Positions 32,653 to 61,004 of a DNA stretch of 64,000 nucleotides are shown here, piece after piece. The position numbers and the translations under genes were made by a program. The notes beneath the pieces are model-generated. The model was not told the DNA's origin. It searched no databases and worked only from the letters and a program-made list of their open reading frames with translations. Origin of the DNA: Galaxea fascicularis (Eukaryota > Cnidaria > Anthozoa > Scleractinia > Euphylliidae); contig OX419342.1 of the NCBI GenBank assembly GCA_948470475.1, positions 27,371,354 to 27,435,353 of the forward strand. The letters are read 5' to 3'. The first letter of the stretch is position 1; the number at the start of each line of letters is the position of its first letter.

Positions 32653-34291
32653 CATCTTGATATCTTAAAACCGGGGATGCGGCGAACAAAACGTAAGTGT
32701 CGTTTACAGAGTTCAAGCAATAATCCGTGTTTGCTAATTATAAACCCACTAAAAACTATCTAACTCACTCATTTCCCTTGCAGTTTCGCAATACTGAGGA
32801 CGGCCTGTCAACAAATGGGGATCAGACTGTATCACCACTAAATGTCAATTTGGGTGTAGTATCTTGTTGGAAAGTAGATCAAGGGAATAAATCTAATATT
32901 GGACGATTTTAATCACGCAAATAAAATATCTGGCCAATGCTGAATGACATATCGTTTACTTGTTGGTGTTGGTAAATCAAGGCAGCGTGAAAACACGATA
33001 TTATGGAGGTCGTTTCTTTCTTTTCTTCTTTGTATTTCGCGGGTCGGCTTTAGATACCACCACTCTCTCTGCAATTCGATACACATCTTGACAGCTTCTA
33101 ACACATACCCAGCATGCATTTCTGTTAGAGGGCAACTGGTGGCTCTGTTTCGAGCTCCACGGTATTCTTTTTACAGCAATTGGCTAACCTGTCACGAGAC
33201 TCATGTAGGTCAATTGTAGAGTGTCCGAACGAACAAGTATTCGACAAATTATAAGAAAGAGAGGGTGGGCAGTCCAGAGCCCTCTGTTCACAGCCCCACA
33301 TCTCACTCCCATGAACTATTGACATCTGCAGGTGGTTAGACTTTCTAATCTTGTCGGATAAGGACCCGTAATGACGAGATATCTGCCAAACGTTGACTAA
33401 ACAAGACAAATAGTAGAATGCACTTATGAGATGGTTCTGCCATTTAACTGCAGTTGTTTTGTTCTTGTTATGTCATTGTGGAAATATAAGGTAGACATAA
33501 ACAAGAGTAAAAAAACGATGCTTACACAGCCTCCACACAGGTCCTTCTCCGAAAAAAGATCAAGGAGTTTAATTCGATCACATGAACGACCCAGAAGTGA
33601 TTCACGCTTTTAAATCGTTGTATTCTACACTGCGATTAGCTTTGATAGAGATCGGAGAGTTCAATTCGTTTAGATTTACCACATTCTACGCTTGGCGTGA
33701 TCGCAACGCGAAACATTATCCGGTTTTAAAAATCCAGGAACCACCTGCTGAAAGACTACACTCCAGTTCACTGAGTTCAGTTATTTGGGCTGCTAAATTT
33801 TTTCACTGAGTCCAGGTACAGTATGAATCAGTTTAATGGCTTTTATTTCAAATGACTCGTCGCCATAATCAGCCTTCAGGGCAGGGTAAACTATATATAT
33901 ATATAAATGAGTTTGTGGAACATCTGCATACAAATAAATATGAATAAAGTGCATATTGTTTGGTTTAATTCCCAAACATCCGTAGTTCCCTTTTTAATGT
34001 TGATAGCTTCGCCACGCCATGGTGTGTCAGTCCTTCTCAGGACTACACCCACCCGGACGATCGTACTCCACTTCGTTATATGACTCCTGGGTTCAAACCA
34101 TTTACGATTAAAAGAACCGTTATATATTCGCTGTGGGTTCCACGATATATACAATAACCATCATTCACAAAGTGTTACAAGTCTAAATGACATGGAAGTG
34201 AACTTTCTGCGGCACGCGCAAGTGAACTTGAACATCGCAAAAATATAAGATGATTGACAGGTAGAGACCGCATGTGTTTTTGAACCGAAAG
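32653..34291. other. Intergenic, no gene recognised
   Basis: Frames of 60-91 codons overlap on both strands without family motifs. A short TA run lies at 33894-33905. Nothing further is supported. Confidence 0.4.
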
Positions 34292-34431
34292 TAGACTGCG
34301 AGCAGTCTCTCTTTTGTTCTAAAATCTGTGGAACGAACGCGATATATGAGCGGCCGGCTTGCGGCTTCGCCGGTCGCATATCGCGTTCGTTCCACAGATT
34401 GTAGAGCAAAAGAGAGACTGCTCGCAGTCTA
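34292..34431. mobile_element. 140-bp hairpin MITE with 9-bp target duplication
   Basis: The element starts TAGACTGCGAGCAGTCTCTC and ends with its inverted copy; the arms pair along almost the full length. It is flanked by the exact direct repeat AACCGAAAG at 34283-34291 and 34432-34440. A 9-bp duplication suggests mobilisation by a Mutator-like transposase. The first 16 bases of the arm are themselves palindromic (AGACTGC-GA-GCAGTCT). It lies about 60 bp beyond the MTR stop codon, probably in its 3' UTR. Confidence 0.85.
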
Positions 34432-34491
34432 AACCGAAAGCAATTTTACAGTATAAAAATTTTTAAAAAATAGTTAATGTTCTCTTTAAGT

Positions 34492-52266
<17,775 letters not shown>

Positions 52267-52717
52267 CTTGGAAACTGAAGAAAAAGCTCTGTTTATCAGC
52301 TGAAGTGGAAACCTTTGAAATCTAGAAGTGATTTTCCAGGCTAACTTTATCCCAAGCATACAACCTCCAACCTCCCGCCATTATAACCTCGGGTGATCCT
52401 GGGAGTCTGGAAACTACAATTATGCAATATACTATAAGTTATTTGATTGGTTTATTTGCGGTGATCATTTCGGCAACATCGTGATTTGGCCAATCAGAGA
52501 CGTTTTCATAAAAAGCGTTCTCATGCTTGGAAATTTACTTTGTGCAATCTGCGTTTCATTTGTTCAGCGGTTGTTGCGGAAGTTTGTGACGTATTTTGTT
52601 TTTCTTTCCCAGTCTCCATGAAATAAAAACGAAAAATATGGCGGATGACACGACGACAAACTACTCCGCTAGTGTTGTTTGAATAGTTCGTGATTTCACC
52701 GGACTTAATCTAACTTC
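52267..52717. promoter_or_regulatory. Divergent promoter region, MTR / SAYSD1
   Basis: There are 451 bp between outward start codons. It contains ATTGG/CCAAT-type words (for example TTGATTGGTT near 52443 and TTGGCCAATC near 52485), which could bind CCAAT factors; this is a weak inference. Confidence 0.5.
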
Positions 52718-53137
52718 ATGGAGAAGGAGTTGGAGAAATACCGAGCTAGGAAGGCTCAAGAATATAAAGAGAGTGCATGGAGTTCGTGGAAGCCGTCCTT
52801 TTCTTTGCCAGGGAGAAGAATGTTGAGCAATTTTAAGCTTAATGACTCTGAAGGCCCAAATGAACATGTGTTATTTTGGTTTATATTATTTTTAAAACTA
52901 CTTTTTTGGGTATTGCTGTGGGGTTTCTTCATTCAAATAGAGTTCGGAACAGTGTTTTTCTTTGTGTCGATGTTTTACTGGGTCTATGTCAGCATGCAAG
53001 CAGGAACCAGAAAACCCTGGGAACCAAGTGCTTACTCTGTGTTCAACGAGAACTGCGAGGCCATTGATGGAACTCTGAATGCAGAACAGTTTGAAAGAGA
53101 ATTGAAGTATGGAGCAGGAGCTGTTTCTGGAAATTAA
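52718..53137 (+). CDS. SAYSD1: SAYSvFN domain-containing protein 1
   Basis: A single-exon frame of 139 residues. The N-terminus is charged and helical (MEKELEKYRARKAQEYKES). Two hydrophobic stretches lie at about 50-70 (LFWFILFLKLLFWVLLWG) and 73-92. Next comes the diagnostic block, PWEPSAYSVFNENCEAIDGT, then LNAEQFERELKYG. SAYSD1 is an ER-membrane protein reported to help clear stalled translocons through UFMylated ribosomes. Length is a little below the human protein (about 183), mainly at the N-terminus. It is divergent from MTR. Confidence 0.95.
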   Translation: MEKELEKYRARKAQEYKESAWSSWKPSFSLPGRRMLSNFKLNDSEGPNEHVLFWFILFLKLLFWVLLWGFFIQIEFGTVFFFVSMFYWVYVSMQAGTRKPWEPSAYSVFNENCEAIDGTLNAEQFERELKYGAGAVSGN

Positions 53138-54683
53138 CTATCTCTGTCTTCGGTCATCTTGAAGAAATATGGTGTCAGTTTGATGACCTGCCAGGCAGGA
53201 GTAAACGAATCTCTCTATTGCCTGACCTTTCTCCTCTCCACCATGTCTTGATTTCACTTTTTTCTGAAGGGTGAAGTGAGCATAACATCACCTCGGTTTG
53301 CCTACTCTTGAGACACAAAAACGTAGTGTATGATAAGGGCTTGTGGATGTGAAATGTGGTCAGTAGTATAGAATGAGCGATAAGGAAATGACGAAGCACA
53401 ACCTTGATTTTGGAAAGAACAGGCAACTTTGTGGCCGTTGGATCACAACTTTAAGTCTCAAGCTTGTCCTCTTTACACTTGCTTGTGTCACCCTGACTCA
53501 TGTTTCTGATGAAGCAGTTCTTACAAGAGTAATTCAATAGTCAAACCCTAATTTGCAACTTATTGACAGTGTCAATCTTACCAGTCTTTGAATAAAATAA
53601 TGAAGTCTGGTATAGACTGTTTAGAAAATTTTTGCAGCACCTTGTTTATTTACTCTGTTGAATCAGAGCATTTTGGCATATTTAGGATGTGATTGTACTT
53701 GTTTCAATTGAAATTGCAGCTGGTCATAATATTCTAGCATTTGTGACTGATGAAATAGGTCATATGGTACCAGTTGTTCCCGCATTGAGCCCCATTATTG
53801 GCGTGTCAATACTCCTGACTGTTTTCCATTATTTCTTGTGGTAATAATGGGGAGAATTTGTTTAAACATCAGCCCTGTACAGTTAATTCTAATTGATCAT
53901 TTTCATTCTTAAAGCTGTTTGTTCAATCAATTAGGGATTTTGTAAGGGGTAATTAGATACTGGTCACCAGTATTATGTTTGGTTAAGGAGATAGGAAAAT
54001 GATTTTAACGAATTAAAAGTAGAATATCTCTTCAATCGGAAATTTCTATGCTCGATCTATATCAACCATCCAAACTTGAAGACCTTCACAGCAAGAGTGT
54101 TGCTTTTTATCTTTATTAATTGACTGCTATTAGCCTTGATCACATTTCTGCAGATTATCTGGTAACAAAAAGAAGTTGCAATCGTTAAACAAAGGCAAAA
54201 TCAACCATGATATATTATATTTTGAGATTTTCTATTTAACTAAGAGCTTCCCTTTGTCACCTGCAGCCCTGTAGTTTTCTAATAGATTACGTTTTTTTCT
54301 TACATTTTTCTTTTGATATATATATATATATATATATATATTTCTGCAGCGATATGCTGTTTACTCTTCAAATAAAACCAACTCAGCTTGTTTGGCCCCA
54401 GCTTCAGCCAAGACAACCATATGGAGATTAGATAGTCGACTCTGACTGACAGACTTGTGCGTAATGTAAAACCAAAAATGGTGGCATTCAGTAAGATAAA
54501 GTTCTACTTGTCTTCACATTTAACCTCACTGGCTTAACAAAGTCTTAAAAATGTTGAGGAAATAAAACGCATGACGATCACTAAAAGTACCTTTGGCTAA
54601 GAATTGATTAACGAATCCTACTATGACGTTCTTTTGCAACTACCAATGCTTCTTATTTTTTAGTCGTTTTTCATAGAAGCCTT
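53138..54683. other. Intergenic, no gene; TA microsatellite
   Basis: 3' flank of SAYSD1 and then AT-rich DNA. A (TA)n run lies at about 54317-54341. No coding exon was recognised. Confidence 0.45.
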
Positions 54684-55028
54684 TCATTTGCGCCAACTCA
54701 GCGGTTTGAATGCAAAGAGTACTGTAGATCCATTCGAGGGCTTTAAATAATCAATTCCAGTTTTGGCAGATTTGCCATTTATGTATATCATCCAGTAAAA
54801 TTTATCCTTCGGTTTTCGCTCGATCCCACAGATGTCATAAACGCTGTGTCCCCACATAGTTTTAACGGCGTGAAAGCTGAAGCAGGAGTTCTGTTTGGCT
54901 GCCAACTTGAGGATGTTGTGTGCATTGGTGCCATTAAGTACCTTTACACAAACGGGCGCTGGGACACTTCGACCATTGGAATACTTGTGGGTTTCGTTAA
55001 AACTTAGCTTTACGAAAACTCGGATCAT
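54684..55028 (-). CDS. Transcobalamin C-terminal-like (DUF4430) small protein
   Basis: The 114-residue final exon starts at ATG 55028, directly after a splice acceptor (TTGTTCCGCAG). The sequence follows the small beta domain at the C-terminus of transcobalamin and intrinsic factor: an NAHNILKLAAKQN helix, FSFHAVKTMWGHSVYDICGI, FYWMIYINGK, and a final FAFKPLSW. In those proteins this domain caps bound vitamin B12. Here it stands alone, without the alpha-barrel half. No signal peptide is seen. The upstream exon implied by a donor at 55284 (CAG|GTGAGT) has no in-frame ATG, so it is probably non-coding, or a signal exon was missed. B12 binding is unproven. Confidence 0.72.
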   Translation of the reverse strand: MIRVFVKLSFNETHKYSNGRSVPAPVCVKVLNGTNAHNILKLAAKQNSCFSFHAVKTMWGHSVYDICGIERKPKDKFYWMIYINGKSAKTGIDYLKPSNGSTVLFAFKPLSWRK

Positions 55029-55284
55029 CTGCGGAACAAAAGTTATCGCAAAAAATACATGAGCATTCTTTTATGTGTTGCTGATCACCATCTTCAGAGT
55101 CCAAAACTTTGCAATGTGTAACATTACGGTACAACAAAACAGTGACTTCGATTGTTTTGGTTCGAAAACTACTCAAACACAGTTTACTGTCCCGAGTTTC
55201 AGTACTCTTTACTGAAATATTGACTGTGATTTTAAAGTAGCGCGGGGTGGTTTCCGATCGAAAATGACTAAGGACTAACTCACC

Positions 55285-56571
55285 TGACAACCAAAATGCA
55301 ATTGAGTCTGGGAATACACTCGTCCCTTTATGACAATTATTACCTCTTTTGAGTATCGGTGGATGAAGGCTGATATTTAGTTGGCGTAGTAAATATTCAT
55401 TATTATTATCATTATTGTTATTATTATAAAATCATTGGACGATACAGTTCTAGAGTTTTGATTGGCTGAGCCATAATGGCATATGAGCCATTCCATGCTC
55501 TACAAATTTGATAACTGTACGCGTCAGTGTTTTTCGTTTTTGCAAACTAAAGTAGGGAAGATTTATCGATAATTTGTGGGCGTTGTGAATAAAAATGATT
55601 CCACTCGCGTTTGTTGGATATGAGATGATTATAGCTAACTTGCCCGCTACGCACCCTGTTGGCCATCTACCATGTCATATCCATCGCGCGCTTGTGGATT
55701 GTATATAGTACACACCTAACCGGTCAACAAACCCGTGGGCGATGTTTGCATATCGCACTTATCAGACACCAAACAGGGTTTTCTAATCATTTCCAGTCAC
55801 CTCCCAACGCAGTACTTTTGTTCCAGTCCTTGGATGAAATCCTTGTGTGTTTTCCAAAAGATAATTCTGAAATTTGAGTGGGCAAAATCTAGTGTAATCA
55901 TTCAGGTAAAATTTCTTTCGATGTACTTTCCATAGCATGTGAGCTGCTTTGAAATTATGAAATTTCTATCTCGCTTTATAGTTCAGCAATCACAGAATTT
56001 TGCCTTCTTTTCGATTTTTTTTCAGCCGATTTTGTTACTGATACTGTACCTCGTCTGTTATGACATCTGCAAAATAAAACCAATCAATTTAGCAATTAAA
56101 AATAATTTACAAGGAAAACTCGAGCAGGGGTTCGTTTGTTTCTTTTTTCTAATGAGTGGCTAGGGCCGCGATAAGGTGCATCTTCTGCATCTTTCTGGAT
56201 CTTTAAAGTTGTCAAATTTCAAAATTAACATCCTTGATTTTATTCAGTCCAAACATCATATTTAAAAGACCCAGTGTCAGCACGAACGACACAACTCACT
56301 ATTTAGCGAATGAATACTCTAGCAACCGGCTATCATAAGATTACAAGCAAAGCCGGGCGCCTCTGTTTAACAAGAATTGAGACTCATTTACCATTCGTTT
56401 TTAATATTTTGTATTAAAAAATAACACATGAAAGTATGTCAACGTTTATTCAAGGGAAACACTAGAGGAGAAGTTATTTTTGTGATGCGAACAAAAAACA
56501 AAGAAAGAAAAAGAGGCGTTCGGCTCAATGTCAATCCATTTAAAACGTTACCCATGAATGAATAAAGGGGG

Positions 56572-56602
<31 letters not shown>

Positions 56603-57007
56603 ATGGCGGAGTACCCAAGAATTTAATTTTATCAACGGAGTTGATAATAGTAAATTGACCACCGTATAGGGATTCTAAAAGCTGGTGTTTCGAGCGTTAC
56701 TGGCCTTCGTTAGAGCGAATCGCTCTGACCGGAAGGCCAGTAACGCTCAAAACGTCATCAGCTTTTAGAATCCCTGTACGGTGGCGACGATGGTCAATTT
56801 ACATTATCAACTCCGTTGATAAAACCAATTTTCATTTAAAACGTTGCCGATAAGTCGTTATGTGATATTTACTTGATGAGTCAGTAGGGCAGGTTATATC
56901 TTGTACATCATATGGAAAAGCTCCAACTAAACTTTGCATCACGTAAATGGTAGCGCCCAGGTTTTGGAATGAGCCGTCCGGGTTCTGTCTGGACAAAAGC
57001 CATAGCC
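55285..57007. other. Repeat-rich intergenic, no gene
   Basis: Contains ATT microsatellite text near 55395-55430 and the foldback at 56627-56824. Frames of 66-74 codons near 55659-56163 show no features. Confidence 0.4.
56627..56824. mobile_element. Intact foldback element
   Basis: The arms TTTTATCAACGGAGTTGATA and TATCAACTCCGTTGATAAAA are inverted copies. Inside, AGGGATTCTAAAAGCTG and CAGCTTTTAGAATCCC pair, then GCGTTACTGGCC and GGCCAGTAACGC. The centre is GAATCGCTCTGACC. The hairpin is about 200 bp overall. A one-armed relative is at 13333-13425. Confidence 0.8.
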
Positions 57008-57459
57008 AAGTAAACCCTAGTATGCCCTAGTATACCTTAGTAAACCCTAGTATACCCTAGTATACCTTAGTAAACCCTAGTAAACCCTAGTATACCCTAG
57101 TATACCCTAGTAACCCTAGTATACCCTAGTAAACCTTAGTATACCGTAGTAAACCCTGGTATACCCTTATATACCCTAGTAAACCCTAATATACCCTTAT
57201 AAGCCCTAGCAAACCCTAGTATACCCTTGTCAACCCTAGTAAACCCCAGTATACCCTGATAAACCCTGGTATCCCCTACTAAACCCTAGTAAACTCTAGC
57301 AAACCCTGGTATACCCTAGTATACCCTGGTATACTCTTGTAAACCCTAGTATACCCTGGTATACTCTTGTAAACCCTAGTAAACCCCAGTATACCCTGAC
57401 AAACCCTGGTATACCCTAGTAAACCCTAGTAAACCCTAGTTAACCCTAGCATACCCTAG
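57008..57459 (+). repeat. 10-bp minisatellite, CCCTAGTAWA units
   Basis: About 45 tandem copies of a 10-bp unit, mostly TAAACCCTAG or TATACCCTAG, with point variants and one or two length changes. The C-rich word resembles degenerate telomeric CCCTAA but never settles into a 6- or 7-bp telomere period. No coding role is seen. Confidence 0.95.
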
Positions 57460-59369
57460 ATTCCCCTATCCCGTTTAAGACAGAATTCAGATTTTTCAGA
57501 CCTTATCAAAGACATGAACATTCCAAGACAGATTGCTCTCAAAGAAGACTTCAAAAATAGTCGTTTACATTCGGTTTTCAATAAATTAAAACAAGAAATC
57601 GTATCGTATGACCGTGAGAAGTATCAAAGCATTTTCAAATACCGAAAGCCAAGGCATTGTTGAATCGTGCCTTATATGTGTAAAATTTTTTCCTTTCTTT
57701 TTTTTCCCTTCTTCAGTTCTTTGCATTCTTCGTCCTTTTTTCAAGATAAATTGCTTCACAGACTTGAAGACCATTTACCCACATAAACTGAGAGAAGAAG
57801 AAAAAAGACAGCGTTGGTAACTGAGTAAGAAAATGAGGAAAGGAGAGATTTCATAAAACCAGGCAATGACCTTCTAAAGACGATCGAAGGAACCGGCGCT
57901 AAAGTTAAAACTAATTTTCATTTGTTCCTTTGTGTGGATCACCATACACACCTCAAGTCAGATTCAAGGTGCCTGAACTTGCTGGAATCCAAACTTTAAA
58001 TTTCTCCCTTAATTCCATTCTTCACTGATTAAGCGCCTGTCCCGTAGTTGGAACAAAAATGCGACGTAAACGAAAGAGTCAATTATTAATTTTAAGCTGA
58101 AGACGCATTCGCTATTTATATTGATTTATTCATAAAGAAATGACTTTTCACTCTCTGAAAGGATGTAATTCAGTAGCCTGTGTTGGTCTTGTCACTGCCA
58201 TGCAAAATATGAATTCCCAACTGACAAAAGATACCAGAAGCAACATGAGACAAATTCCAACAAGGGAGTTGCGGTAACGTGTTAAGTAATCGCTCAGTGT
58301 TTCCTGGTCGATCCAAATATTTTACACTTTTACGTTATGAATTTTTAATACGGTATAAAAACAGGTGAGTCAAAAGGCGCACCCATTACTTCTGGCGGTG
58401 TCCGCCGTGTGCTGTTGAAGTTCATTTTGAGGTCTTCTTGATGTGTACTGCGTCAAAGATCAGAGGCGTCTCCAGGTTAGTTCTCCTAGAAATTAGTTGT
58501 ATTTGGTCTTACTATGAGTATTTCGTTTCCAAAATATTTCGTTTTCGAGGTATTGCAAGCAACATCGAGTGAACTCGTTAGGAACTGACTTAAGTTTCGT
58601 TTATGAACATGACACTTATTTCTACTGCTGAATCGTCACTAAATCTTGTTAGGATGCAGATGATCTCTACCTGGTTTCGTTCAGCTCCGAGATCTAAATT
58701 AAATAATGTCAACGACGTAAGATTTTCTTTCGCTAAACTGGCGAACATTTCGCATCCGCATCACAGTATATGTTAGTAAATTTCTTTCTCTCTTTCTCGT
58801 TAGATGACCGTGAAAGAACTTAAACGATGAGTGGAACCTGAAGACACATTTGTTACAAACCTTAGATTCCAGAATTAAGGTAAGACTTGACCAGAATTCC
58901 ATTGAATCAGGAGTGATTAAGATGCCCTAGGACCCGTTTATATGGTCTCTGGTCTGAGTTTACGTTGGGCACTGCAGTCTTATTGTCTAATCAATTGGTT
59001 TTCATCTTTTAGGTGAAAATATGAACGGTTATGATAAACCTACGATTGGGGAACGCAAGCCAAGAAAGTTCCATCACTCTGCCACTCAAGCGCAACTTAT
59101 TCAGATAAGTCCAACACGTGTTATTCAATTCAGTTAGGAGTAATGTAATTAGAATTACCACAAAATGGAGGCATATAATTTTGAGTCACAGGAAAGAAAA
59201 CTAAAGTTCCACGTTCACGAAAATCTTACGTGGTTACAAGAACATAAGCCGGTTTTGGTTTCAAATTTAATTGAAAAACAAGGGTGAATCTTTGGTAACC
59301 AATTCAATAAGTGATATTCAGCAGATAGTTGTTTAATTTCCGTTTATTTGAATTAGGAGGTTTTTCTGA
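57460..59369. other. Intergenic; possible 5' exons only
   Basis: No recognisable protein. A GC-richer stretch at about 58365-58482 ends in CCAG|GTTAGT and could be a 5' untranslated exon of a plus-strand gene. Another possible donor, AAG|GTAAGA, is near 58878. Both are speculative. Confidence 0.25.
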
Positions 59370-59848
59370 AATTTATATCGGTTGGAGGGTGGAGACAAGC
59401 ATCTCCCCGCAGTGCTTCAAGCTGTTTGGTTTTTTCTTTTTTCCACCAAATTTGCAAATACACAAAATGTTTTGAATTTCGCCTTGGACTAGTTTCTGTG
59501 ACCCAAAAGAGGCCCTTGGGGACGGGTGCCGTCCAGCTCATCGCCTCTATCCCAGCCCTGATGTACGTCGGGACAGACCACAACATGGGACTACGTGCCC
59601 TACTCCAGTTTCGTTCGGTGTGTGGGTTCTTTCACGTCTCCTTCCAGTTTCACGTGTGGGGGTAAAGGAGACAACGCTAACGGCTTACCTGCCTAGTGAC
59701 GTGATCATCCGAACTGAAGAGCAGATGTTAAGCAAACAGCCAGCATGATCCTACCTAAGCCTGGTTTGTGATCCAGCCTGGGGTTTGGACCCACCCTCTC
59801 TCGCCCAGCAGTCGATCTGGTGCTCTACCAACTAAGCCAACCGGGCGG
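59370..59848 (-). mobile_element. tRNA-headed SINE, family X copy 1
   Basis: On the minus strand the head (59848 downward) reads CGCCCGGTTGGCTTAGTTGG, then TAGAGCACCAGATCGA and GGTCCAAACCCCAGG, like tRNA A and B boxes. The body continues ACATCTGCTC, GGATGATCACGTCA, AAAGAACCCACAC, GGCACCCGTCCCCAAG and TGGGTCACAGAAAC. The plus-strand copy at 62745-63085 has the same order of blocks. Confidence 0.75.
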
Positions 59849-59864
59849 CGGTGAAATTATGCTT

Positions 59865-60900
59865 ACAAATAATAATAGCAAACTTTATTTACAATTATTC
59901 TTCGAAAACAAATACAGAAAAGTTTCAGATAAAAATTCAAACGCTTTCAAATTCTGCACTTCATATTAAAAAGTGTTCATGCATTATACTTTAAAAAAAA
60001 ACGTTAATATATGCAAAATTACAAGTCCCTTTGTTTCTTGGAGTTCGATTATTTCGATTTTATTCTCGAGACACAAAACTAGAAAAGCGAAAGGCGAATA
60101 GCAAAACTAAAACCCTATACAAGGCTGGTAAAAAAAAAAAAAAAGAAAACAAACACTAAAAACGTCAATGACTTCTTCGACAGCTGCGATTTCAATATCA
60201 CAATTGTTGTAGTCAAACGCAGTACGGCGCTTTACCCGCGATACTCGAATGCAAACCAGAGCCGACCGAAGGAGTGCAAAGCATGTCCTTGCTCGAATCC
60301 AGGAAATTGTTTGCGAGTATTGTTCTCCTTTCTTGGCGGCTATCAGCTCAGCCAGTCGACTATGGTACTTTATACATTCCTTCCCCATCCCTCCAGTAGT
60401 TGTAAATACAAGCGGCGTGAACGAGCCATGCTCAACATCCAACACTCTCCTCGAATACAACCGCTTCTTGTCGTTTTCATGGATGTGATAGATCTGCTGC
60501 GGCTTCTGGTCCCTGTAAGACTCGGCATTAGGATGGCAAACCATCACATCAAAGAATGCCGCGCTCTGGGGATCCCAGAAGCCACACGCCCGAATGTCCA
60601 ATCTTGTGTCTTGTGCTCTATTGGACCCTCTACTGAACTGTTCTTCAGTGATGTCTTGGAGAACTGGCTCGACCTCGACGTCACCGCGCACCATACTCAA
60701 GAGATCGGCCTCGAGGTCTCTCAACTCGTTTTGACGTTGGATTACGAAACCCCCTCGTTTGCAAATCATTTGCGTGATCTACTGTGAAGTTTTCTCCACA
60801 CGCACATACTGATGGAATGTCATCGATCGGCCAATCATAACGTAGCTTAACAGCATCGCGAAACTCTCTCTTACTGACTTTAAAACCCTGCTCTTAAAGG
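59865..60900 (-). pseudogene. Retroelement 3' fragment, copy B
   Basis: On the minus strand the frame from about 60890 reads [30 protein letters not shown], then after a one-base shift (an extra A near 60770) [65 protein letters not shown], and [20 protein letters not shown]. The Cys/His cluster followed by a D/E-rich region fits the C-terminal part of a reverse-transcriptase-bearing element with a nuclease-like fold. Its 3' end is marked by AATAAAGTTTGC and short ATT repeats near 59865-59890. It is 5'-truncated next to the (TAA)n tract, and the reverse-transcriptase core is missing. Confidence 0.75.
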
Positions 60901-60908
60901 GGAAGAAC

Positions 60909-60943
60909 AAATAATAATAGTGATAGTAATAATAATAATAATA

Positions 60944-60989
<46 letters not shown>

Positions 60990-61004
60990 TAATTATTATT
61001 ATTA
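60909..61004 (+). repeat. (TAA)n microsatellite
   Basis: About 95 bp of nearly pure AAT/TAA repeats with a few breaks, reversing to ATT at the end. It abuts the 5' end of the retroelement fragment. Confidence 0.9.

Noticed and set aside
57008..57459. True interstitial telomere array
   Set aside because: The period is 10 bp and the unit contains CCCTAG followed by TAWA, not a 6-bp CCCTAA repeat.
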